NCBI GenBank assembly: GCA_945643635.1
Contig: CALZFC010000183.1
Span: 1-64,000, forward strand
Direction: 5' to 3'
DNA: 64,000 nt
Source of the DNA: Allodiplogaster sudhausi
Taxonomy: Eukaryota; Nematoda; Chromadorea; Rhabditida; Diplogasteridae
How positions within the stretch are numbered: position 1 is the stretch's first letter; every line of letters begins with the position of its first letter. The position numbers were made by a program, and so were the translations under genes. The notes beneath the pieces were generated by a model. It was given only the letters and a program-made list of their open reading frames with translations. It was not told the origin of the DNA and ran no database searches. Shown here in pieces: positions 10,668 to 21,700 of this stretch.

Positions 10668-13433
10668 GGGCATACTGTCGAGAATCCAAATATGTCCGAG
10701 TATCCAAGAAGACTGAATTCCTTTCGAGTATCCAAGAAGACTGAATTCCTTAAATATAGCTTGCATTAATTCGCCTTTCAGAATCTGGGCTCCTCTGGGC
10801 TCCTCTGGGCTCCTCTGGGCTCCTCTGGGCTCCTCTGGGCTCCTCTGGGCTCCTCTGGGCTCTTCTGGGCTCCTCTGGGCTCCTCTGGGCTACTCTGGGC
10901 TCCTCTGGGCTCCTCTGGGCATACTGTCGAGAATCCAAATATGTCCGAGTATCCAAGAAGACTGAATTCCTTTCGAGTATCCAAGAAGACTGAATTCCTT
11001 AAATATAGCTTGCATTAATTCGCCTTTCAGAATCTGGGCTCCTCTGGGCTCCTCTGGGCTCCTCTGGGCTCCTCTGGGCTCCTCTGGGCTCCTCTGGGCT
11101 CCTCTGGGCTTCTCTGGGCATACTGTCGAGAATCCAAATATGTCCGAGTATCCAAGAAGACTGAATTCCTTTCGAGTATCCAAGAAGACTGAATTCCTTA
11201 AATATAGCTTGCATTAATTCGCCTTTCAGAATCTGGGCTCCTCTGGGCTCCTCTGCGCTCCTCTGGGCTCCTCTGGGCTCCTCTGGGCTCCTCTGGGCTC
11301 CTCTGGGCCCCACTGGGCTCCTCTGGGCTACTCTGGGCTCCTCTGGGCTCCTCTGGCATACTGTCGAGAATCCAAATATGTCCGAGTATCCAAGAAGACT
11401 GAATTCCTTTCGAGTATCCAAGAAGACTGAATTCCTTAAATATAGCTTGCATTAATTCGCCTTTCAGAATCTGGGCTCCTCTGGGCTCCTCTGGGCTCCT
11501 CTGGGCTCCTCTGGGCTCCTCTGGGCTCCTCTGGGCTCCTCTGGGCTCCTCTGGGCTCTTCTGGGCTCCTCTGGGCTTCTCTGGGCTACTCTGGGCTCCT
11601 CTGGGCTCCTCTGGGCATACTGTCGAGAATCCAAATATGTCCGAGTATCCAAGAAGACTGAATTCCTTTCGAGTATCCAAGAAGACTGAATTCCTTAAAT
11701 ATAGCTTGCATTAATTCGCCTTTCAGAATCTGGGCTCCTCTGGGCTCCTCTGGGCTCCTCTGGGCTCCTCTGGGCTCCTCTGGGCTCCTCTGGGCTCCTC
11801 TGGGCTTCTCTGGGCATACTGTCGAGAATCCAAATATGTCCGAGTATCCAAGAAGACTGAATTCCTTTCGAGTATCCAAGAAGACTGAATTCCTTAAATA
11901 TAGCTTGCATTAATTCGCCTTTCAGAATCTGGGCTCCTCTGGGCTCCTCTGCGCTCCTCTGGGCTCCTCTGGGCTCCTCTGGGCTCCTCTCGGCTCCTCT
12001 GGGCTCCACTGGGCTCCTCTGGGCTTCTCTGGGCATACTGTCGAGAATCCAAATATGTCCGAGTATCCAAGAAGACTGAATTCCTTTCGAGTATCCAAGA
12101 AGACTGAATTCCTTAAATATAGCTTGCATTAATTCGCCTTTCAGAATCTGGGCTCCTCTGGGCTCCTCTGGGCTCTTCTGGGCTCCTCTGGGCTCCTCTG
12201 GGCTCCTCTGGGCTCCTCTGGGCTTCTTTGGGCATACTGTCGAGAATCCAAATATGTCCGAGTATCCAAGAAGACTGAATTCCTTTCGAGTATCCAAGAA
12301 GACTGAATTCCTTAAATATAGCTTGCATTAATTCGCCTTTCAGAATCTGGGCTCCTCTGGGCTCCTCTGGGCTCCTCTGGGCTCCTCTGGGCTCCTCTGG
12401 GCTTCTCTGGGCATACTGTCGAGAATCCAAATATGTCCGAGTATCCAAGAAGACTGAATTCCTTTCGAGTATCCAAGAAGACTGAATTCCTTAAATATAG
12501 CTCGCATTAATTCGCCTTTCAGAATCTGGGCTCCTCTGGGCTCCTCTGGGCTCCTTGGGCTCCTCTGGGCTCCTCTGGGCTTTTCTGGGCATACTGTCGA
12601 GAATCCAAATATGTCCGAGTATCCAAGAAGACTGAATTCCTTTCGAGTATCCAAGAAGACTGAATTCTTTAAATATAGCTTGCATTAATTCGTCTTTCAG
12701 AATCTGGGCTCCTCTGGGCTCCTCTGGGTTCCTCTGGGCTCCTCTGCGCTCCTCTGGGCTCCTCTGGGCTCCTCTGGGCTCCTCTGGGCTAATTTGGGCT
12801 CCTCTGGGCTCCTCTGGGCTCCCTGGGCTCCTCTGGGCTCCTCTGGGCTCCTCTGGGCTCCTCTGTTCTTCTCTGGGCATACTGTCGAGAATCCAAATAT
12901 GTCCGAGTATCCAAGAAGACTGAATTCCTTTCGAGTATCCAAGAAGACTGAATTCCTTAAATATAGCTTGCATTAATTCGCCTTTCAGAATCTGGGCTCC
13001 TCTGGGCTCCTCTGCGCTCCTCTGGGCTCCTCTGGGCTCCTCTGGGCTCCATCTGGGCTCCTCTGGGCTTTTCTGGGCATACTGTCGAGAATCCAAATAT
13101 GTCCGAGTATCCAAGAAGACTGAATTCCTTTCGAGTATCCAAGAAGACTGAATTCTTTAAATATAGCTTGCATTAATTCGTCTTTCAGAATCTGGGCTCC
13201 TCTGGGCTCCTCTGGGTTCCTCTGGGCTCCTCTGCGCTCCTCTGGGCTCCTCTGGGCTAATTTGGGCTCCTCTGGGCTCCTCAGGGCTCCTCTGGGCTCC
13301 TCTGGGCTCCTCTGGGCTCCTCTGGGCTCCTCTGGGCTCCTCTGGGCTCCTCTGGGCTCCTCTGGGCTCCTCTGGGCTCCTCTGGGCTCCTCTGGGCTCC
13401 TCTGGGCTCCTCTGGGCTCCTCTGGGCTTCTCT
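10668..13433. repeat. HOR-A copy 4, enlarged (2766 bp)
   Basis: Unit lengths are 249, 199, 238, 259, 199, 219, 199, 179, 178, 288, 200 and 359. Relative to copies 2 and 3 it has extra units 238, 259, 199 and 219 after the first pair. That 199/238/259 set is the same trimer that is amplified at 16479-18588, so this copy is a likely source or relative of that expansion. Confidence 0.85.
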
Positions 13434-15025
13434 GGGCATACTGTCGAGAATCCAAATATGTCCGAGTATCCAAGAAGACTGAATTCCTTTCGAGTATCCA
13501 AGAAGACTGAATTCCTTAAATATAGCTTGCATTAATTCGCCTTTCAGAATCTGGGCTCCTCTGGGCTCCTCTGGGCTCCTCTGGGCTCCTCTGGGCTCCT
13601 CTGGGCTTCTCTGGGCATACTGTCGAGAATCCAAATATGTCCGAGTATCCAAGAAGACTGAATTCCTTTCGAGTATCCAAGAAGACTGAATTCCTTAAAT
13701 ATAGCTTGCATTAATTCGCCTTTCAGATTCTGGGCTCCTCTGGGCTCCTCTGGGCTCCTCTGGGCTCCTCTGGGCTCCTCTGGGCTTTTCTGGGCATACT
13801 GTCGAGAATCCAAATATGTCCGAGTATCCAAGAAGACTGAATTCCTTTCGAGTATCCAAGAAGACTGAATTCCTTAAATATAGCTTGCATTAATTCGTCT
13901 TTCAGAATCTGGGCTCCTCTGGGCTCCTCTGGGCTCCTCTGGGCTCCTCTGGGCTCCTCTGGGCTCCTCTGGGCTCCTCTGGGCTCCTCTGGGCTTCTCT
14001 GGGCATACTGTCGAGAATCCAAATATGTCCGAGTATCCAAGAAGACTGAATTCCTTTCGAGTATCCAAGAAGACTGAATTCCTTAAATATAGCTCGCATT
14101 AATTCGCCTTTCAGAATCTGGGCTCCTCTGGGCTCCTCTGGGCTCCTCTGGGCTCCTCTGGGCTCCTCTGGGCTTTTCAGGGCATACTGTCGAGAATCCA
14201 AATATGTCCGAGTATCCAAGAAGACTGAATTCCTTTCGAGTATCCAAGAAGACTGAATTCTTTAAATATAGCTTGCATTAATTCGTCTTTCAGAATCTGG
14301 GCTCCTCTGGGCTCCTCTGGGTTCCTCTGGGCTCCTCTGCGCTCCTCTGGGCTCCTCTGCGCTCCTCTGGGCACCTCTGGGCTATTTGGGCTCCTCTGGG
14401 CTCCTCTGGGCTCCTCTGGGCTCCTCTGGGCTCCTCTGGGCTCCTCTGGGCTCCTCTGTTCTTCTCTGGGCATACTGTCGAGAATCCAAATATGTCCGAG
14501 TATCCAAGAAGACTGAATTCCTTTCGAGTATCCAAGAAGACTGAATTCCTTAAATATAGCTTGCATTAATTCGCCTTTCAGAATCTGGGCTCCTCTGGGC
14601 TCCTCTGCGCTCCTCTGGGCTCCTCTGGGCTCCTCTGGGCTCCTCTGGGCTCCTCTGGGCTTTTCTGGGCATACTGTCGAGAATCCAAATATGTCCGAGT
14701 ATCCAAGAAGACTGAATTCCTTTCGAGTATCCAAGAAGACTGAATTCTTTAAATATAGCTTGCATTAATTCGTCTTTCAGAATCTGGGCTCCTCTGGGCT
14801 CCTCTGGGTTCCTCTGGGCTCCTCTGGGCTCCTCTGGGCTCCTCTGGGCTAATTTGGGCTCCTCTGGGCTCCTCAGGGCTCCTCTGGGCTCCTCTGGGCT
14901 CCTCTGGGCTCCTCTGGGCTCCTCTGGGCTCCTCTGGGCTCCTCTGGGCTCCTCTGGGCTCCTCTGGGCTCCTCTGGGCTCCTCTGGGCTCCTCTGGGCT
15001 CCTCTGGGCTCCTCTGGGCTTCTCT
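13434..15025. repeat. HOR-A copy 5 (1592 bp)
   Basis: Unit lengths are 179, 179, 209, 179, 288, 199 and 359. The opening 249-bp unit is missing. The 288-bp unit carries GGGCTATTTGGG near 14381, a one-base deletion of the GGGCTAATTT marker. Confidence 0.86.
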
Positions 15026-16229
15026 GGGCATACTGTCGAGAATCCAAATATGTCCGAGTATCCAAGAAGACTGAATTCCTTTCGAGTATCCAAGAAGACT
15101 GAATTCCTTAAATATAGCTTGCATTAATTCGCCTTTCAGAATCTGGGCTCCTCTGGGCTCCTCTGGGCTCCTCTGGGCTCCTCTGGGCTCCTCTGGGCTT
15201 CTCTGGGCATACTGTCGAGAATCCAAATATGTCCGAGTATCCAAGAAGACTGAATTCCTTTCGAGTATCCAAGAAGACTGAATTCCTTAAATATAGCTCG
15301 CATTAATTCGCCTTTCAGAATCTGGGCTCCTCTGGGCTCCTCTGGGCTCCTTGGGCTCCTCTGGGCTCCTCTGGGCTTTTCAGGGCATACTGTCGAGAAT
15401 CCAAATATGTCCGAGTATCCAAGAAGACTGAATTCCTTTCGAGTATCCAAGAAGACTGAATTCTTTAAATATAGCTTGCATTAATTCGTCTTTCAGAATC
15501 TGGGCTCCTCTGGGCTCCTCTGGGTTCCTCTGGGCTCCTCTGCGCTCCTCTGGGCTCCTCTGCGCTCCTCTGGGCACCTCTGGGCTAATTTGGGCTCCTC
15601 TGGGCTCCTCAGGGCTCCCCTGGGCTCCTCTGGGCTCCTCTGGGCTCCTCTGGGCTCCTCTGTTCTTCTCTGGGCATACTGTCGAGAATCCAAATATGTC
15701 CGAGTATCCAAGAAGACTGAATTCCTTTCGAGTATCCAAGAAGACTGAATTCCTTAAATATAGCTTGCATTAATTCGCCTTTCAGAATCTGGGCTCCTCT
15801 GGGCTCCTCTGCGCTCCTCTGGGCTCCTCTGGGCTCCTCTGGGCTCCATTGGGCTCCTCTGGGCTTTTCTGGGCATACTGTCGAGAATCCAAATATGTCC
15901 GAGTATCCAAGAAGACTGAATTCCTTTCGAGTATCCAAGAAGACTGAATTCTTTAAATATAGCTTGCATTAATTCGTCTTTCAGAATCTGGGCTCCTCTG
16001 GGCTCCTCTGGGTTCCTCTGGGCTCCTCTGCGCTCCTCTGGGCTCCTCTGGGCTAATTTGGGCTCCTCTGGGCTCCTCAGGGCTCCTCTGGGCTCCTCTG
16101 GGCTCCTCTGGGCTCCTCTGGGCTCCTCTGGGCTCCTCTGGGCTCCTCTGGGCTCCTCTGGGCTCCTCTGGGCTCCTCTGGGCTCCTCTGGGCTCCTCTG
16201 GGCTCCTCTGGGCTCCTCTGGGCTTCTCT
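15026..16229. repeat. HOR-A copy 6, short (1204 bp)
   Basis: Unit lengths are 179, 178, 289, 199 and 359. This is the minimal form of the family, holding just the shared tail units. It ends at a 249-bp unit that begins the trimer region. Confidence 0.87.
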
Positions 16230-18787
16230 GGGCATACTGTCGAGAATCCAAATATGTCCGAGTATCCAAGAAGACTGAATTCCTTTCGAGTATCCAAGAA
16301 GACTGAATTCCTTAAATATAGCTTGCATTAATTCGCCTTTCAGAATCTGGGCTCCTCTGGGCTCCTCTGGGCTCCTCTGGGCTCCTCTGGGCTCCTCTGG
16401 GCTCCTCTGGGCTCCTCTGGGCTCTTCTGGGCTCCTCTGGGCTCCTCTGGGCTACTCTGGGCTCCTCTGGGCTCCTCTGGGCATACTGTCGAGAATCCAA
16501 ATATGTCCGAGTATCCAAGAAGACTGAATTCCTTTCGAGTATCCAAGAAGACTGAATTCCTTAAATATAGCTTGCATTAATTCGCCTTTCAGAATCTGGG
16601 CTCCTCTGGGCTCCTCTGGGCTCCTCTGGGCTCCTCTGGGCTCCTCTGGGCTCCTCTGGGCTCCTCTGGGCTTCTCTGGGCATACTGTCGAGAATCCAAA
16701 TATGTCCGAGTATCCAAGAAGACTGAATTCCTTTCGAGTATCCAAGAAGACTGAATTCCTTAAATATAGCTTGCATTAATTCGCCTTTCAGAATCTGGGC
16801 TCCTCTGGGCTCCTCTGCGCTCCTCTGGGCTCCTCTGGGCTCCTCTGGGCTCCTCGGGGCTCCTCTGGGCCCCACTGGGCTCCTCTGGGCTCCTCTGGGC
16901 TCCTCTGGGCTCCTCTGGGCATACTGTCGAGAATCCAAATATGTCCGAGTATCCAAGAAGACTGAATTCCTTTCGAGTATCCAAGAAGACTGAATTCCTT
17001 AAATATAGCTTGCATTAATTCGCCTTTCAGAATCTGGGCTCCTCTGGGCTCCTCTGGGCTCCTCTGGGCTCCTCTGGGCTCCTCTGGGCTCCTCTGGGCT
17101 CCTCTGGGCTCCTCTGGGCTCTTCTGGGCTCCTCTGGGCTTCTCTGGGCTACTCTGGGCTCCTCTGGGCTCCTCTGGGCATACTGTCGAGAATCCAAATA
17201 TGTCCGAGTATCCAAGAAGACTGAATTCCTTTCGAGTATCCAAGAAGACTGAATTCCTTAAATATAGCTTGCATTAATTCGCCTTTCAGAATCTGGGCTC
17301 CTCTGGGCTCCTCTGGGCTCCTCTGGGCTCCTCTGGGCTCCTCTGGGCTCCTCTGGGCTCCTCTGGGCTTCTCTGGGCATACTGTCGAGAATCCAAATAT
17401 GTCCGAGTATCCAAGAAGACTGAATTCCTTTCGAGTATCCAAGAAGACTGAATTCCTTAAATATAGCTTGCATTAATTCGCCTTTCAGAATCTGGGCTCC
17501 TCTGGGCTCCTCTGCGCTCCTCTGGGCTCCTCTGGGCTCCTCTGGGCTCCTCTGGGCTCCTCTGGGCTCCTCTGGGCTCCTCTGGGCTACTCTGGGCTCC
17601 TCTGGGCTCCTCTGGGCATACTGTCGAGAATCCAAATATGTCCGAGTATCCAAGAAGACTGAATTCCTTTCGAGTATCCAAGAAGACTGAATTCCTTAAA
17701 TATAGCTTGCATTAATTCGCCTTTCAGAATCTGGGCTCCTCTGGGCTCCTCTGGGCTCCTCTGGGCTCCTCTGGGCTCCTCTGGGCTCCTCTGGGCTCCT
17801 CTGGGCTCCTCTGGGCTCTCTGGGCTCCTCTGGGCTCTTCTGGGCTCCTCTGGGCTCCTCTGGGCTACTCTGGGCTCCTCTGGGCTCCTCTGGGCATACT
17901 GTCGAGAATCCAAATATGTCCGAGTATCCAAGAAGACTGAATTCCTTTCGAGTATCCAAGAAGACTGAATTCCTTAAATATAGCTTGCATTAATTCGCCT
18001 TTCAGAATCTGGGCTCCTCTGGGCTCCTCTGGGCTCCTCTGGGCTCCTCTGGGCTCCTCTGGGCTCCTCTGGGCTCCTCTGGGCTTCTCTGGGCATACTG
18101 TCGAGAATCCAAATATGTCCGAGTATCCAAGAAGACTGAATTCCTTTCGAGTATCCAAGAAGACTGAATTCCTTAAATATAGCTTGCATTAATTCGCCTT
18201 TCAGAATCTGGGCTCCTCTGGGCTCCTCTGCGCTCCTCTGGGCTCCTCTGGGCTCCTCTGGGCTCCTCTGGGCTCCTCTGGGCCCCTCTGGGCTCCTCTG
18301 GGCTCCTCTGGGCTCCTCTGGGCTCCTCTGGGCATACTGTCGAGAATCCAAATATGTCCGAGTATCCAAGAAGACTGAATTCCTTTCGAGTATCCAAGAA
18401 GACTGAATTCCTTAAATATAGCTTGCATTAATTCGCCTTTCAGAATCTGGGCTCCTCTGGGCTCCTCTGGGCTCCTCTGGGCTCCTCTGGGCTCCTCTGG
18501 GCTCCTCTGGGCTCCTCTGGGCTTCTCTGGGCTCTTCTGGGCTCCTCTGGGCTTCTCTGGGCTACTCTGGGCTCCTCTGGGCTCCTCTGGGCATACTGTC
18601 GAGAATCCAAATATGTCCGAGTATCCAAGAAGACTGAATTCCTTTCGAGTATCCAAGAAGACTGAATTCCTTAAATATAGCTTGCATTAATTCGCCTTTC
18701 AGAATCTGGGCTCCTCTGGGCTCCTCTGGGCTCCTCTGGGCTCCTCTGGGCTCCTCTGGGCTCCTCTGGGCTCCTCTGGGCTTCTCT
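16230..18787. repeat. HOR family B region (~700-bp trimer)
   Basis: After one 249-bp unit, the trimer 199+239+259 (697 bp) repeats: 16479-17175 (697 bp), 17176-17891 (716 bp) and 17892-18588 (697 bp), then a further 199-bp unit. The middle copy is 19 bp longer because its third unit (278 bp) gained two 10-mers and lost one base (GGGCTCTCTGGGC near 17815). Third units carry GGGCTCTTCT and GGGCTACTCT, and middle units carry GCGCTCCTCT as the third 10-mer. Confidence 0.88.
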
Positions 18788-21700
18788 GGGCATACTGTCG
18801 AGAATCCAAATATGTCCGAGTATCCAAGAAGACTGAATTCCTTTCGAGTATCCAAGAAGACTGAATTCCTTAAATATAGCTTGCATTAATTCGCCTTTCA
18901 GAATCTGGGCTCCTCTGGGCTCCTCTGCGCTCCTCTGGGCTCCTCTGGGCTCCTCTGGGCTCCTCTGGGCTCCTCTGGGCTCCACTGGGCTCCTCTGGGC
19001 TTCTCTGGGCATACTGTCGAGAATCCAAATATGTCCGAGTATCCAAGAAGACTGAATTCCTTTCGAGTATCCAAGAAGACTGAATTCCTTAAATATAGCT
19101 TGCATTAATTCGCCTTTCAGAATCTGGGCTCCTCTGGGCTCCTCTGCGCTCCTCTGGGCTCCTCTGGGCTCCTCTGGGCTCCTCTGGGCTCCTCTGGGCT
19201 CCTCTGGGCTCCTCTGGGCTCCTCTGGGCTCCTCTGGGCTTCTCTGGGCATACTGTCGAGAATCCAAATATGTCCGAGTATCCAAGAAGACTGAATTCCT
19301 TTCGAGTATCCAAGAAGACTGAATTCCTTAAATATAGCTTGCATTAATTCGCCTTTCAGAATCTGGGCTCCTCTGGGCTCCTCTGGGCTCCTCTGGGCTC
19401 CTCTGGGCTCCTCTGGGCTCCTCTGGGCTCCTCTGGGCTTCTCTGGGCATACTGTCGAGAATCCAAATATGTCCGAGTATCCAAGAAGACTGAATTCCTT
19501 TCGAGTATCCAAGAAGACTGAATTCCTTAAATATAGCTTGCATTAATTCGCCTTTCAGAATCTGGGCTCCTCTGGGCTCCTCTGCGCTCCTCTTGGCTCC
19601 TCTGGGCTCCTCTGGGCTCCTCTGGGCTCCTCTGGGCTCCTCTGGGCTCCTCTGGGCTTCTCTGGGCATACTGTCGAGAATCCAAATATGTCCGAGTATC
19701 CAAGAAGACTGAATTCCTTTCGAGTATCCAAGAAGACTGAATTCCTTAAATATAGCTTGCATTAATTCGCCTTTCAGAATCTGGGCTCCTCTGGGCTCCT
19801 CTGCGCTCCTCTGGGCTCCTCTGGGCTCCTCTGGGCTCCTCTGGGCTCCTCTGGGCTCCTCTGGGCTCCTCTGGGCTCCACTGGGCTCCTCTGGGCTTCT
19901 CTGGGCATACTGTCGAGAATCCAAATATGTCCGAGTATCCAAGAAGACTGAATTCCTTTCGAGTATCCAAGAAGACTGAATTCCTTAAATATAGCTTGCA
20001 TTAATTCGCCTTTCAGAATCTGGGCTCCTCTGGGCTCCTCTGCGCTCCTCTGGGCTCCTCTGGGCTCCTCTGGGCTCCTCTGGGCTCCTCTGGGCTCCTC
20101 TGGGCTCCTCTGGGCTCCTCTGGGCTCCTCTGGGCTTCTCTGGGCATACTGTCGAGAATCCAAATATGTCCGAGTATCCAAGAAGACTGAATTCCTTTCG
20201 AGTATCCAAGAAGACTGAATTCCTTAAATATAGCTTGCATTAATTCGCCTTTCAGAATCTGGGCTCCTCTGGGCTCCTCTGCGCTCCTCTGGGCTCCTCT
20301 GGGCTCCTTGGGCTCCTCTGGGCTTTTCTGGGCATACTGTCGAGAATCCAAATATGTCCGAGTATCCAAGAAGACTGAATTCCTTTCGAGTATCCAAGAA
20401 GACTGAATTCTTTAAATATAGCTTGCATTAATTCGTCTTTCAGAATCTGGGCTCCTCTGGGCTCCTCTGGGTTCCTCTGGGCTCCTCTGGCTCCTCTGGG
20501 CTCCTCTGGGCTCCTTTGGGCTCCTCTGGGCTCCTCTGGGCTTCTCTGGGCATACTGTCGAGAATCCAAATATGTCCGAGTATCCAAGAAGACTGAATTC
20601 CTTTCGAGTATCCAAGAAGACTGAATTCCTTAAATATAGCTTGCATTAATTCGCCTTTCAGAATCTGGGCTCCTCTGGGCTCCTCTGCGCTCCTCTGGGC
20701 TCCTCTGGGCTAATTTGGGCTCCTCTGGGCTCCTCTGGGCTCCTCTGGGCTCCTCTGGGCTCCTCTGGGCTCCTCTGGGCTCCTCTGGGCTCCTCTGGGC
20801 TTCTCTGGGCATACTGTCGAGAATCCAAATATGTCCGAGTATCCAAGAAGACTGAATTCCTTTCGAGTATCCAAGAAGACTGAATTCCTTAAATATAGCT
20901 TGCATTAATTCGCCTTTCAGAATCTGGGCTCCTCTGGGCTCCTCTGCGCTCCTCTTGGCTCCTCTGGGCTCCTCTGGGCTCCTCTGGGCTCCTCTGGGCT
21001 CCACTGGGCTCCTCTGGGCTTCTCTGGGCATACTGTCGAGAATCCAAATATGTCCGAGTATCCAAGAAGACTGAATTCCTTTCGAGTATCCAAGAAGACT
21101 GAATTCCTTAAATATAGCTTGCATTAATTCGCCTTTCAGAATCTGGGCTCCTCTGGGCTCCTCTGCGCTCCTCTGGGCTCCTCTGGGCTCCTTGGGCTCC
21201 TCTGGGCTTTTCTGGGCATACTGTCGAGAATCCAAATATGTCCGAGTATCCAAGAAGACTGAATTCCTTTCGAGTATCCAAGAAGACTGAATTCTTTAAA
21301 TATAGCTTGCATTAATTCGTCTTTCAGAATCTGGGCTCCTCTGGGCTCCTCTGGGTTCCTCTGGGCTCCTCTGGGCTCCTCTGGGCTCCTCTGGGCTCCT
21401 TTGGGCTCCTCTGGGCTCCTCTGGGCTTCTCTGGGCATACTGTCGAGAATCCAAATATGTCCGAGTATCCAAGAAGACTGAATTCCTTTCGAGTATCCAA
21501 GAAGACTGAATTCCTTAAATATAGCTTGCATTAATTCGCCTTTCAGAATCTGGGCTCCTCTGGGCTCCTCTGCGCTCCTCTGGGCTCCTCTGGGCTAATT
21601 TGGGCTCCTCTGGGCTCCTCAGGGCTCCTCTGGGCTCCTCTGGGCTCCTCTGGGCTCCTCTGGGCTCCTCTGGGCTCCTCTGGGCTCCTCTGGGCTCCTC

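Larger units (their letters stand above)
5942..16229. repeat. HOR family A region (289-bp plus long-unit HORs)
   Basis: Six successive higher-order copies share an ordered tail: a 179-bp unit, a 178-bp unit whose run contains CCTTGGGC and a GGGCTTTTC(A/T)GGG end, a 288-289-bp unit, usually a 199-bp unit, then a 339-370-bp unit carrying GGGCTAATTT followed by GGGCTCCTCA. Five cores before the 178-bp unit read AGCTCGCATT instead of AGCTTGCATT, as does one before a 179-bp unit. Copy periods are 1432, 1663, 1631, 2766, 1592 and 1204 bp. Units are now mostly exactly 119+10n, unlike the block to the left. Confidence 0.9.
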
